64,000 bases of DNA from Isoetes taiwanensis (lineage: Eukaryota; Streptophyta; Lycopodiopsida; Isoetales; Isoetaceae). The position numbers and the translations under genes are program-made. Location of the stretch: the NCBI GenBank assembly GCA_021234155.1, contig JAJEKV010000044.1, forward strand, positions 11,924,803 to 11,988,802. The letters run 5' to 3'. A model generated the notes under the pieces. That model searched no databases, was not told the DNA's origin, and saw only the letters and a program-made list of their open reading frames with translations. Below, one piece after another: positions 12,101-22,668 of the stretch. Every line of letters starts with the position of its first letter. Position 1 is the stretch's first letter.

Positions 12101-13300
12101 TCATGGGAATCTAGAAGAAGTTTTCATGCAGCAACCTCAAGGGTTTGCTAAAAAGGGGCAAGAACTTCTCGTATGCAAGTTGAAGAAGAGCTTATATGGC
12201 TTGAAATAAGCCCCTAGATGCTGGAATAAATTCATGCCTTCCTTTTGAGTGCAGGATTTGACCAAAGCTCAGCAGACTCTAACGTCTATGTTAGATGTGG
12301 TTCTAATCAAGAGATTTGCATCATAGTTCTTTATGTGGATGATCTCTTGATTACAGGGGGAGCAGCACAGCTAATTGATCAAACAAAGATAACTCTTCAA
12401 TAGAAATTTAATATAACTGATCTAGGACTGCTCCACTTATATTTAGAGCTTGAAGTGTGGCAAATGTCGGATGGCGCCTATTTATCTCAATATATGTCTA
12501 TTCGTGTGGAGTATGAGCAATGCCAAACCAATCTTAGTACCTATAGACTTAGGTATCAAGCTTCATGCAGATGCAGACGGCAACCCGTGTGATAGCACTT
12601 TATATTGAAGCCTTATTGGAAGTCTATTCTACTTGATTGCAACACGATCTAATTTATGTTTGCAGTCAATCTTCTTTCCAGGTACATGCAAAGGCCTACA
12701 CAATTACATTGGAAGGCAGCCAAGCATATGCTGGCCTACCTTCAGGGCCTGTTACAAGAAGGATTATTTTACAGAAAATCAGAAATTGATAGCTGCACCA
12801 TCTTTGTTGATGTTGATTATGCAGGTTGTGAAGACACTCGAAAGTCCACAACAGGGACCTGTCTTCACTTGGGCCTAATTGTTCAATTGGATGTCAAAGC
12901 GACAATCCATTGTCTCCATCAGCACTACTAAGGCTGAATTCAAAGCCCTTTCAGCGAGAGTGCGGGAAGCACTTTGGTTACAGAAGTTGTGGAAGGACAT
13001 TAAAGTTTCCATACAAAAGCCACAATTGTACACGACAATGAGAGTATTATTCAGAGTACTATTCAGCTAGTATTCAATCCGGTTTTCCATGCAAGAACCA
13101 AACATCTTGATGCACATCTTCTCTTCTCAAGAGAACGATTTCTGGCTTCTGAGTTGGCTTTGTCTTAATGTTCAACACAACATCAGCTAGCAAATAAGTT
13201 TACCCAACCTTTGGCTAGTGCCAAACTAAGAAAGTTCAAGGAGCAGCTAGGGATGATGCAATTCCAGCTTAAGGGAGAGCAACATGTAGTAAGCTGAAAT
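9146..13300 (+). pseudogene. Copia gag-pol polyprotein, heavily broken
   Basis: Domains appear in order in shifting frames. Gag spans 9107-9541 (FIEAWKELENSYAYTG and later MEALRLELVAIGGKMEDLDL). A zinc knuckle near 9610-9655 reads CYYCYKLGHIAKDC (C-x2-C-x4-H-x4-C). The protease region at 9949-10269 shows ILDSGAANHMSG. Integrase remnants span 10400-11300, with '[10 protein letters not shown]'-like coding near 10920-10960. The RT at 11769-12209 shows QEETWEL-type spacing, GCKWVFKTKF, FHMDFKGAFLHGNLEEVFMQ and CKLKKSLYGLK, and a YVDDLL-like site lies near 12340. RNase H is at 12633-13070. Many in-frame stops mean no function. A 156-bp foldback element interrupts it after the zinc knuckle. Confidence 0.8.
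9662..9817. mobile_element. Candidate 156-bp foldback/MITE insertion
   Basis: Perfect 11-bp terminal inverted repeats, GCCTCACATGT (9662-9672) and ACATGTGAGGC (9807-9817), enclose a GC-richer segment that interrupts copia gag-protease coding just after the zinc knuckle. An internal hairpin (ccggcaa-aaac-ttgccgg, 9787-9804) lies near the right end. No clear target duplication is visible, so the class is unknown. Confidence 0.5.
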
Positions 13301-13329
13301 TTTGAAGTTCACACAGGTTTAAGGGAGAG

Positions 13330-13548
13330 TGTTGGAACAACATTGTTAACCCTATATGGATATTATGTCACATGGGTCTAACGTTTATGGTCAAAGGTCA
13401 CATGTAAGACCAGTTAGGTGAAGGTCACATGTTAAGACCAGTTAGGTGGTTACATTAGAGTCAGGTAGGAAACATCTATCATATATGTGACATCAACATG
13501 CAAATGAAAGCAGCTCATTTCCATTTCTCTCCTCCTGATCCTCCAACA
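13330..13548 (+). repeat. 3' LTR of the nested copia
   Basis: 219 bp from TGTTGGAACA to CCTCCAACA, preceded by ttaagggagag and followed by the target duplication GATGT. It carries repeated 'ggtcacatgt(t)aagaccagtta' motifs shared with the 5' LTR. Confidence 0.85.
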
Positions 13549-15020
13549 GATGTTTACTAGAGCAGTAAGATCGCGAGAGATACCGATTTTGGAGTTGCTC
13601 TTTGACAAATCACAGTTTAATATCCATATGCTTGATATGCAGATACATCTTGTAGTCTTTGGCGTGAGCAATGGCTCCAGTGTTATCACAGTAAATGGCT
13701 GCAAGTTTGAGCGGACAACCCAAATCTTCATATAAGTTAACCAACCAACGCATCTCTTCTATTGTCGTAACCAAGGCCTTGAGTTCAGCCTCAGTAGTAC
13801 TAATGTTGTTTATCTTTTGCTTTTTAGATCCCCAACTGATAGAGTTGCCTCCAAGAAAGGAAACAAATCCAATAATGCATTTTCTTTTCTCAAGATCTGT
13901 GGATGCCATATTGGAATCGAGAACAAGTGTAAGAGTAGGATGATCAACTTTGGTATATAGGACTCCTTCACTTTGAGTACCTTTGAGGTAATAGAGAACT
14001 CATTTTGCCGCTTTCCAATGCAGTAATACTTTGGGATGATGCATGAACCTAGTAAGAATCGCAAATGACTATGCCAAATCGGCCTAGTGTTGGCTCAACT
14101 AGATGTCCGTAAAGGGTGGCATCAACATCCTAATAATTGGAGTCTAGAGTTAGAGTGCAACCTACCTCAAATGGAATAGATGATGCTTTGCAATCTGCCA
14201 TATAAAACTTCTTAAGAAGTTCAGTGAGATGAATGCTTTGAGCACCTTGCCAAATTTTCATGCCCAAACACTAATGCATCAGCCCGAAATCTATTACCTC
14301 AATTTTTTCTGTAAGTGCTTTCTTAGTATGAAAAATAATAGGATCGGCGTCTCCTATGATAATACTGTCATCAACATAGAGAAGAAGCACACTAACTTGA
14401 GGATTAGTTGACATGAAATAAAGGTTCGAAATCATCTAAATCTTTGGTAACTAGGATGCAAGAGAAATGCATTGATTTTCTGATTTTTAAAGATTCAATG
14501 GAGCTTGTATAAGGCCATACAGGCTCTTTTTCAATTTGCACACATAAGTTGGACTCTCTTTATCCTTAAAATCTGGTGGTTGAAAGATGTATAGTTCCTC
14601 TCCTAGTTTTCCGTTAAAAAAGGCAGATTTGAAATCCATTTGATAGAGTGACCATTCTTTTTGTGCTGCCAAGCTATCACTGCTTTAAGTGTGTTTAACT
14701 TGACGAATGGAGCAAACACATCATGATAATCAAACCCTTCTTTTCTATGGAACCCTTTTGCAACTACCTTGCTTTGTGCTTTGGTACTTTGTTTTAGATA
14801 CCTATTGTATCAGCATGGTACTTTGTTTTAGATACCTATTTAGCTCGAATCATATTTTTTCCTGTTGGTTTAGGGACCACCTCCCATGCACCTTGGTTAT
14901 GTAACAAGGATAATTCGTCTTCCATTGTTGCAACTCAATGTGGTTGTTTCATGGCTTGAACATGATTAAGACGATCAATTTCAGCTGATAAGACTTTGGT
15001 CCAAAGTAGGTTCAATACTG

Positions 15021-15114
15021 TATATGTTTTATATGCAATACATATTATTTGAAAGATATGGCACAAATATGAAGTATAATATATAAAAAATACGTCAAAA
15101 AACATTTCTGGCAC
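15021..15114. other. AT-rich junction
   Basis: Short AT-rich stretch between the minus-strand copia remnant and the palindrome cluster; nothing else recognised. Confidence 0.3.
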
Positions 15115-15330
15115 CGAGAAATTTTCGCATAAGCGAAACTGAAGTTTCGCGTATACTGAAGTTTTGCTTACGCGAAGTGCAGAAAGTTTCGCATAAACAA
15201 AACTTCGCCTATGCAAAAACGTTTTTGCGTAAGCGAAACTAAAGTTTCGCGTATGGGAAAATTTTTAAACTTCTCGTAAACAAAACTTAACGCGAAAATG
15301 TTTTCGCTTAAGGGAAATAGTTGTTTTGCT
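15115..15330. repeat. Cluster of degenerate TTTCGC...GCGAAA palindromes
   Basis: About ten variants of a 16-bp imperfect palindrome occur in 215 bp. The clearest is ttttcgcataagcgaaa (15122-15138); others read gtttcgcgtatac, ttttgcttacgcgaag, tttttgcgtaagcgaaac and ttttcgcttaaggg. They lie directly upstream of a hAT transposase relic. Subterminal repeated short motifs are usual transposase-binding sites in hAT elements, which is a plausible reading. Part of the motif also resembles E2F sites, but the tandem inverted layout argues for a transposon end. Confidence 0.6.
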
Positions 15331-16660
15331 TACCCGATTCGGTTTCAATTACATTTGCCTTGAAAGAGTGCTTAGGTGTCGTGGCCCGATTATCTCGACC
15401 TTCAATCATACAGACTTCTTTGAATGGGAGAGGAGGCAGAAGGGCAAAAATGCATCAAACACCGCAAAGAAGTCACGCCTTGAGAAATGCTTGGGCGGGA
15501 GACATTTTGGAAAGGCGTAAGGAATGTTGTGAGGTGCATGCAACCTGTTTGTCATGCCATCAAAACCCTTTATTCTTCAAAGGAAAGCAATCGTAAGGTC
15601 CGGAGGTGTTGGCACTCAATTCAATCATTCCTAGAATGTGATTTGGCCCAATCGCCTTTGACAATGCCAAACGCAGCAACATTGCTCAAGGACTTCATTG
15701 TATGATGGAAGAAGTCGACAATGACCTTCATGGCGCCTTTTATGCCTTAGACCCGCACAACCATGATATGGACAAACATACGATAAGGAAGTTATGGGTT
15801 AAGTTGAAGAAGATTTCAAAAATGTACTATCCTAACAGCTCTCGACTACAAACTTTTCATTGCGAAAGTTAATCGAAAGTACCAAAACTTGAGTGGAAGT
15901 CAAGAAGATGAAGATCTTCATGGCGTGTTGGAGAGTCATAAGAAAGAGCCCAATATGGAATTCTATGCACGGCAAGTCCACGGACAAGTTACTGATACAT
16001 TACATGCCCTTGCAATGACTATCCTCTCCTTGGTATCCTCCAATAGTGCAAGTGAGAGGAATTAGAGTGCATATAAGTACATACATAGTGTCACAGGAAA
16101 TCGTCTGCTGAATAAGAAGGCTGACAAGCTTATATACAACTTCTCAAAATGGCGGCTTTTGAATCGCAACAGTGATGCAGCCGTAGTCGATAAGTTACAG
16201 TTTCCTTTCATGGATGTAGATTTCGAAGTGAAAGAGGACAGCTTCGAAGACAGTGAGGACGAGCTACTTGCAGTAAATGCCGCTAACCATGTTGGCGAAG
16301 ACATTCATCATACTCATTTTGTCGACGCCGAAGATGATTTAGACGAGAACATGTTCTCGGACGAGTCGACGGCAAATAAGATACAAAGGAGTCTCGACAC
16401 GGGGAAGGCCAGTGCAAGTATCTACCGAGTTCCGCTTTGAGGACTTAATCATGCGTGATCCAAAGAGACTCTCAATGCCAATTACCCTGACAAACAGGCA
16501 ACTTGTCAGAAGAAACACATCTCGAGGACATTGTAGTAAGCGAAAGGGCCACATAGGAGGTTGAACCCTAGGCCAGCAGGCAGAAGAGGATGGAACGTCG
16601 GACGATGAAACTGATGAAGATGGTGCTACCTAGAAAGATGATGTGATGGGTATCTTCAAT
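15331..16660 (+). pseudogene. Decayed hAT-family transposase
   Basis: The plus strand shows pieces of a plant hAT transposase (DUF659/hAT dimerisation type) in drifting frames. They are FEWERRQKGKNASNTAKKS (15326-15520), FWKGVRNVVRCMQPVCHAIK (about 15490-15550), MEEVDNDLHGAFYALDPHNH (15700-15760) and KLWVKLKKISKMYYPNS. The C-terminal dimerisation motif near 16040-16150 reads SNSASERN-stop-SAYKYIHS, where functional proteins have SERNWS, so the conserved Trp is now TAG. It is followed by NRLLNKKADKLIYNF. An acidic tail (16201-16440) follows. The encoded enzyme would have moved DNA by cut-and-paste. It is inactive here, and the terminal inverted repeats are not certain. Confidence 0.7.
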
Positions 16661-16915
16661 CTATTGTAACAATGGATGAGGATTTTCAAACTATTATAGT
16701 CGTTTTGTCACTATTAATAAAAAGTAAATTTTTTTGTTATAAGTTTTTGTCGTTTAAACAATTTGTTACCGTGTTCTATGTTTCATGTATAATAGTTCTT
16801 GTCATTTTAACAATTTGTCACTGTTCTCTATGTTTCATGTATAACAAATTTACTATTAATAACAGAAAGTAATAACTGTTCTGCCACTATTAATAACAAA
16901 GTAAATTTTTTGATC
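16661..16915. repeat. AT-rich tract with 52-bp direct repeats
   Basis: 'aatttgttaccgtgttctatg' near 16760 recurs as 'aatttgtcactgttctctatg' near 16811, both followed by tttcatgtata. 'ctattaataa' recurs three times. This is probably the 3' end of the hAT element. Confidence 0.55.
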
Positions 16916-18028
16916 GTTTTAACAAGTCGACCGTAGTGCCTTGAGAACCTTCTGTGGATCAGAATCGTCTTGATTTCGTTGATGCTTGCCCCTTCGCATG
17001 CCACAGAATCACGCCTCTTTGAACGATGGAACTTAGAATGTAACTAAGCTACATTGCCCAAAGAGGCCGGAAAAGAAAGATTGTGAATTCTCAATGCTTT
17101 TACTCTATCAACCACATGAATTCTGATGAACCCTTCCACGCTTGGGCCACTAACCCCAATTGCATCTGTCCCTTTTTTTCAGTGACTCGTCTCACCATCA
17201 TCTCATGAACTTGAAGCCACAGAATCGCAAGCAACCATTAGGTTGTATCATCGATGGCCACAATAAAATAGAGTACTCAAAAATCTTGTTACCTTCGTCC
17301 TTGTACAATCTACCACGACGCCGAAGGGGAGATGTCCTCTAACTTCAACTCACAGTCCTGTTCGAGGTTCTCCATCAATAGCAGGAGTTAGGATATTCCC
17401 TAACAGCCGCTATATGGATGGACAAAGCTCAGGCACCACTTTGGCTAGAAATTAGGGTACGCTCTCACCTCTGACATTATAGCAACTTGTATATGAGAAC
17501 TTCTACCTCTAGAAGGAATGAGTTCTGCTCACCTCTATTCGAGCCTCTTTGTGTAATGTAACCTAGCAAAATAACTAAGCTACATTGAGACAGAGAGTCG
17601 CCAAAAGAGAGCGAGAGCAAAGCTCGTTCTTTCTAAAGGAGGTAACAAGAATTCCGGGAAATCTATATTGTTTGTCATCGACAATACAAGCCTGGTTAGT
17701 TGACAACCATTCGAGAGGGTGTGGAATGGACAAAGACTAAGCCATGGTCGCACTCCAGGCTTACTCCCTTTTCAATTTTCCTATTTGACTAATCTAAAGT
17801 CCCACCTAAAATGAGTGAGCGAACTCATCCTAGGGGGCACTATGGAGTGACTTAGCACTATACAACGAGGTTAGTGGCAAAGTGGAGGAAGGACCTTACT
17901 GAGCGCGGCTATTGGGGACCCATAGCGAGCTAGGCCTATAATCGGTCACTTCATGTGGGTCGGGTATGGGTCCAACACTTCCTGGGTTAATGGTATCGCC
18001 CTGACTCTCAAGAATTGCAGGTGTCGGC
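16916..18028. other. Intergenic, nothing recognised
   Basis: No domain on either strand. The composition is more balanced than the flanks. 'taactaagctacattg' occurs twice (about 17042 and 17571), hinting at an old internal duplication. Confidence 0.35.
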
Positions 18029-19169
18029 CTAGCTCTTTTTTTGGGAGTTCAGTCGGGTATGGATCATGTGTCGCTATGATCCTCTAGTCACCCGTGGAGT
18101 CACTAGTCCGTGGAAGGGGAGATCCAACCCTTCCTACCTCATCAGACCGGGGAGATGCAACCCGAAGTTGTCCCAATGGGTGATACCATGAGACTATGAC
18201 TCCGGCAGGTCATAGTCATGCCAGAGCCCGATTTAGCCCATCTGCGAAGTATGCACGGGAGGGGCAGATGGAGTGGTCAACTCTAGCCGTTGTCTATAGC
18301 CAACCCCCCCATTGTTATATCTCAGTCTGCTCTATCTTGAGGCCCAGCCATCAGTCGGCCTCCCTTACGAGTTTGAGCCTAAATAAGAGCTCATATGTTT
18401 TATGGTATATTGTTATCTTTGATGTATCTATGGTTGTACGGATGTGCTACCCTTCGAGGTGATTGATTAGATTGTTATTGCTAGTGCTGATGTTATATTT
18501 ATGCTTCTGCTATTATAGGAGCCCATAAGAGAAGGGGCCGCGGGACAATTTAAATGTCCCGCCCATTTGCTGCTATCTCAAATGGGGGATAGACGGAGGG
18601 CCCATGCGGTAGGAGAGGGCCGAATGGGGGATTTCGCACGAGATGTACGACGGGGTGTCGTATATTTGGTGGGGGGCATCACAAGACTTCGCCATAGAGG
18701 AGCGGGAAACATAGACATATAGGGGCACCAACATGTCAGACATGGACGCCTTCCTCTGACTCAGAGGAAGAATGAAGGAAGACAACTTACTGTCAGATGC
18801 AAAATATTTTACCGTCTGCACTGGCAAACAATGATGAGAAGATGAAAAGAGTGGATAAATTGTTGCAATTAGGAAATGGAACTTTTCTTCAGCGGTTTGG
18901 AAAGGTTTGGAAAGATATTCTGAGGAATGGATAGATCTGTGCTTTTCCCTTAAGCATATGTTTATACTCCACTGCTGTTTCAAGCCATATAGTCCACATA
19001 TTATTTTCTCGCTTCCTCGCAAAATCTATACAACATTTTTGGATTGGTTCAGGTCGCCTACCTTTGCATCAACAACTTCTTAGTAACGTATAAAGATTAC
19101 AACGTCTTGCTTCCATGATTCCATAACCCACAGTTCCACAGAAGATTTGTACTGCACTCTGATACCAAT

Positions 19170-19660
19170 TGGTACGATTGAGAGTTTTTTTACTTTTATA
19201 AGATCACATAATTAATACTTGAACATGCAATACAATGGATCACTAGATATCGAGAATCATATACAAGCAATTGTTATAGCACGTCATTTAACCGCCCAAC
19301 CGGATCTAGCTTCGAAAGACTATACTAGCAAAGCTTCAAATCTGGTGTTAATTGTGTGCAGCGGCAGTCCATGACTGTCGGATGCTACAAGCATGCCATG
19401 CTCAAGATCATGAAACACGAACAAAGGGGACAAATATGTATAAAGAAGATGGGAAATGTGCGCCAAATGAGGCTCTCCAAATATGAGATCAAACATGAGT
19501 ACACTGAAGAGGCTATGGTCTAATATAGTATAGACCGCAAATATGAGCCCCATCTAGCTAAATCTAAGCCCTACACTTATGCTAACCTAAAGATGCCAAG
19601 TGTAGTCTGCCACCACTGACACCTAGCATGTGCACAATGTTAACAACTAGGTGGTTAATA
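19170..19660 (-). repeat. LTR copy A of the tandem element
   Basis: On the plus strand it runs from TGGTACGATTGAGAG to GTGGTTAATA (expected ...TTAACA). About 491 bp. It matches 20162-20663 throughout. Confidence 0.65.
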
Positions 19661-20161
19661 CTGCCTCCCCCTAAAATTTTTTAGCACAAAAACATGTACA
19701 GACTTTTATAACACAAGTCCGACAATTACAACATGGTGCTAAAAATTTAGGGACATATATGATGGTAATGGTCGGGTGGTGTCGCCATAAAACAATCTTC
19801 ATGAAGGCATTGATGAATAGGATCCGAAGGAATGTCGATGTAGAATGTGGATCGTAGGAATTTAGGCCAAGAAAAATTTCCTTATATCATGGGTAAGTGA
19901 ACTTTACAAATAGCGCCTAAAATTCCACAAACATAGTTATAGGGGGTCTTCAAAAAGTAAGCACTGTTGTTTCAAGCCACATAGTCCACATATTATTTTC
20001 TCGCTTCCTCGCAAAATCTATACAACATTTTTGGATTGCTTCGGGCCGCCTACCTTTGCATCAACTTCGTCTTAGTTGCGTATAGAGATTACAACATCTT
20101 GCTTCCATGATTCCATAACCCACAGTTCTATAGAAGATTTGAACTGTGCTCTGATACCAAT

Positions 20162-20663
20162 TGGTATGATTGAGAGTTTTTTTACTCTTATAACATCACA
20201 TAATTAATACTTGAACATGCAATACAATGGATCACTAGATATCGAGAATCATATACAAGCAAATTGTTATAGCACGTCACCAATCGGATCTATCTTCGAA
20301 AGACTATACTAGCAAAGCTTCAAATCTGGTGTTAATTGTGAGTTCTTCATACAGCTTGTAGCAGCAGTCCATGACTGCCGGATGCTACAAGCCTGCCATG
20401 CTCAAGATCATGAAACAAGAACAAAGGGGACAAATATGTATAAAGAAGATGGGAAATGTGCGCCAAATGAGGCTCTCCAAATATGAGATCAAACATGAAT
20501 ACATCTGAAGAGGCTCTAGTCTAATATAGTATAGACCGCAAATCTGAGCCCTACATCTAGTTAAATCTAAGGCCTACACTTATGCTAACCTAAACATGCC
20601 AAGTGTAGTCTGCCACCACTGACACCTAGCATGTGCACAATGTTAACTACTAGGTGGTTAACA
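20162..20663 (-). repeat. LTR copy B of the tandem element
   Basis: From TGGTATGATTGAGAG to GGTGGTTAACA, 502 bp, with TG...CA ends. The primer-binding site gctctgatacca sits two bases outside it at 20148-20159. Confidence 0.7.
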
Positions 20664-20990
20664 CTGCCTCCCCCTAAAAATTTTTAGCACAAAAACATGT
20701 ACAAACTTTTATAATACAAGTCCGACAATTACAACATGGTGCTAAAAATTTAGGGGCATAAATGATGGTAATAGTTGGGTGGTGTCGTCGTAAAAAAATC
20801 TTCCTGAAGGCATTGATGACGAATAGGATCCGAAGGAATGTCGATGTAGAATGTGGATCGTAGGAATTTAGGCCAAGAAAAAATATAAAGACCATTCCAT
20901 TATATGGGTAAGTAAACTTTACAAATAGTGCCTAAAATTCCACTTAAACATAATTATAGGGGGTCTTCGAAAAATAAGCACCATAAAAGC

Positions 20991-21584
20991 GTCCCCGTTA
21001 TCAGCTATATAAAGCGTGCACAAAATCTGGAAGAGCGTGTCTCAGCGTGAATATGCATGACTGTATTTTTGTCATGGCATGGACCGTGGGCTATGAGCGT
21101 GACCATGGACGAGTTTTTTTTTTTTTGGGGAACTGGGCGTGGGCTTGGAGCAGTGGGCTTGCCACCTAGGCGTGAGCATAAGCGTGGGAATAAGATCGTG
21201 ATGGCGTGGCTTTCTATGGGCAAAGAAGACAGTGGCCTTGCGTGAGCAAGCGTGGGCATAGCCCGTGTGGCGTGGTCGTGGTCCGGGGCATGGGCGTGGG
21301 CGTTATTGGTTATCGACCGGCTAAAATGAGGGACATCACGATTAAGAAAAACCACGGCGTCGGCCATGGCATGGAGAACTATTAAATATTGGCATGGAAC
21401 GAGCGTGAGCCCTAAACATTATTTTATCTGGGCCATAGATCTAGGTGGCCAAATCATAGTCGTTGGATGAAAAACCCTAACGTGAGGCAGATGGAGCAGA
21501 TGATGATCTTTTAAGAATGTAATAGCAGCTTATTTCCAAATATGGCGACTGGATTTGAAGGCTAAATGCCGGAAATGGGGCTAG
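20991..21584. repeat. GCGTG-rich degenerate repeat region
   Basis: Between about 21030 and 21370 the pentamer GCGTG or close variants (gcgtgggc, gcgtgagc, cgtggtc) recurs roughly twenty times with irregular spacing. No coding sequence is credible here. The remainder to 21584 shows nothing recognised. Confidence 0.55.
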
Positions 21585-21786
21585 TTTTACTTTGCGCCCC
21601 CCCGTTCCCGGTGAAGGCGACGGACTGCTACAGGTAAACAAGACAAAAAGGGGCGACAAAAATAACGACCGAGCGTTATTTGTCTTATTAACCATGTCGC
21701 GACAATCCATCCTGGTGCACGCGACAAAAGAACCTGTAGCAGTCCGTCGCCTTCACCGGGACAGGGGGGGGGGCCGCAAAGTAAAA
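21585..21786. mobile_element. 202-bp MITE with about 50-bp terminal inverted repeats
   Basis: The left arm (21585-21636: ttttactttgcg, a C-run, then cccggtgaaggcgacggact and gctacaggt) is mirrored by the right arm (21731-21786: acctgtagcagtccgtcgcc, ttcaccggg, a G-run, then cgcaaagtaaaa). The arms are near perfect apart from the homopolymer length. A second inner hairpin (gacaaa(a)ataacg / cgttatttgtc) lies between them. No protein is encoded. Target duplication is not obvious. This is a non-autonomous DNA transposon or foldback element. Confidence 0.8.
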
Positions 21787-22021
21787 GTCTCCCGGATATG
21801 GTAGCGCAAATTCTGCTACTGGCTCAACCGGAAACAACTAGATGACAATGGTAAGATTAACATGGATATTTTTCTTGTCTTGTTCCTGATGCATTTTGTG
21901 TAACTGAATGTAAACCACAGCTCTTAGATAAAGCGGGAAGGAATGTAATATGTACTGCTATTCCGGGAGTGTGCAGAGGGATAACTCGAACTGAACCGAA
22001 ATCTGCCTCATCCTTGTGCCA

Positions 22022-22191
22022 TATAACATGATTTACAGAAAGCTTAGAAACCACTGAAGCTTGATGAGCATAGGGCGACCGAAAATACTCAGTACTGTTG
22101 ACCGAGAACTGCAACCAGATGGCAGCGCATGTTCTGCTTTCGATTTAATATATGGTACCTGATTTGTTATGTGCAGATGACGAATTGATGG
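22022..22191 (+). pseudogene. Exon-like remnant interrupted by copia (resumes at 26513)
   Basis: Upstream of the copia insertion the plus strand has short gene-like frames (LLDKAGRNVICTAIPGVC near 21926-21980; then SIGRPKILSTVDRELQPDG near 22064-22120). An acceptor-like ttatgtgcag ends at 22177. Removing the copia and one GATGG copy joins 22191 to 26518 and continues as DELMESVGRVARRRESL-stop. The apparent intron (gtacctg...gtgcag) would be only 22 bp, which is too short, so this is either decayed or wrongly assembled. I do not recognise the protein. Confidence 0.25.
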
Positions 22192-22667
22192 TGTTGGAGT
22201 TATGGTCATGGTCATGCCTTATTTTCAACGAAACACCATCTGGTATAAGCATAGTGGGACACGTGTTGTGAAAAGAACAGTAAAATGGGCGATTGGGAAA
22301 ATTGGAGGAACACGGTGACGGAGAGAACCGAAAGAGCGGATCTGAGATAAGGAGTTTCAGAAGACGATCTGGGAGGGCCGGACAGCAGATTCGTCAGAGG
22401 GAGGAGATCTGTGTATAGCCAGATAGGAGTGAAATTCAGAGGTTGCAGAAGAAGTTGTGGCAGCAGAAATCTGGGCTGCAGAAGCCGAATTGTGAAGAGG
22501 ATCCAATTCGGTGACTGGTGGGACAAATATCCTGCAATTTGTGGCTGAATCCAAAGTGCAGGGTGACGGGCTTATTTGTGTGAAGTAACCCAGTGGTGGT
22601 GATTGTTTGGTAGGAGGCAGAGACCGGTTTTTCCTTGGGTTCAAATCCCAGGCTCTAATTTCTTTCA
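22192..22667 (+). repeat. 5' LTR of the gag-less copia
   Basis: 476 bp, TGTTGGAGTTATGG to ATTTCTTTCA. Near its end the sequence tgggttcaaatccca is a perfect small palindrome and matches the RNA polymerase III B-box consensus (GGTTCAAATCC). Confidence 0.9.
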
Positions 22668-22668
22668 T

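Larger units (their letters stand above)
8931..13548 (+). mobile_element. Complete but decayed copia element, TSD GATGT
   Basis: The 5' end TGTTGGAACAACATTG (8931) matches the 3' LTR start at 13330, which follows the polypurine tract ttaagggagag. The 3' LTR ends CCAACA at 13548. GATGT flanks both sides (8926-8930 and 13549-13553), so this is one insertion event, placed inside the RNase H region of an older minus-strand copia. The order gag, protease, integrase, RT, RNase H is that of Ty1/copia (Pseudoviridae-type). The 5' LTR is cut short at about 9145 and no primer-binding site is visible. Confidence 0.85.
8728..15020 (-). mobile_element. Decayed minus-strand copia, split by a nested copia
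   Basis: The two halves are 13554-15020 and 8728-8930. Reading downwards from 15020, one sees the linker before RT (RLNHVQAMKQPH, then ATMEDELSLLHNQGAWEVVP), the RT segment at 14487-14672 (YQMDFKSAFFNGKLGEELY, VCKLKKSLYGL), and RNase H at 13610-13909 (GNSISWGSKKQK, STTEAELKAL, IYCDNTGAIAHAK). After the nested element the reading resumes at 8930 with QVAYGFTKPRGGHQF, the RNase H tail. Joining across the five-base duplication GATGT restores continuity. The 5' LTR, gag, protease and integrase are missing. Stops and frameshifts abound. The region 14060-14480 holds unreadable RT sequence. Confidence 0.8.
18029..20990 (-). mobile_element. Tandem array of an internally deleted LTR element
   Basis: On the minus strand the order is: internal sequence with PBS side (18029-19168), LTR (19170-19660), PPT-side internal (19661-19966), PBS-side internal (19967-20160), LTR (20162-20663) and PPT-side internal (20664-20990). 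Each LTR is flanked by a Met-tRNA type primer-binding site (gctctgatacca, 20148-20159; ctctgatacca ending at 19167) and by a purine-rich tract (reverse of ctgcctccccctaaa). Only about 500 bp lie between the LTRs and no gag or pol is readable, so the body is non-autonomous (TRIM/LARD-like). Partial relatives are at 3178-5104 and 27345-27690. The unusual LTR-internal-LTR-internal order implies unequal recombination. Confidence 0.65.

Noticed and set aside
16159-16440. Separate acidic protein gene
   Set aside because: It is the C-terminal tail of the hAT transposase relic and begins without an ATG.
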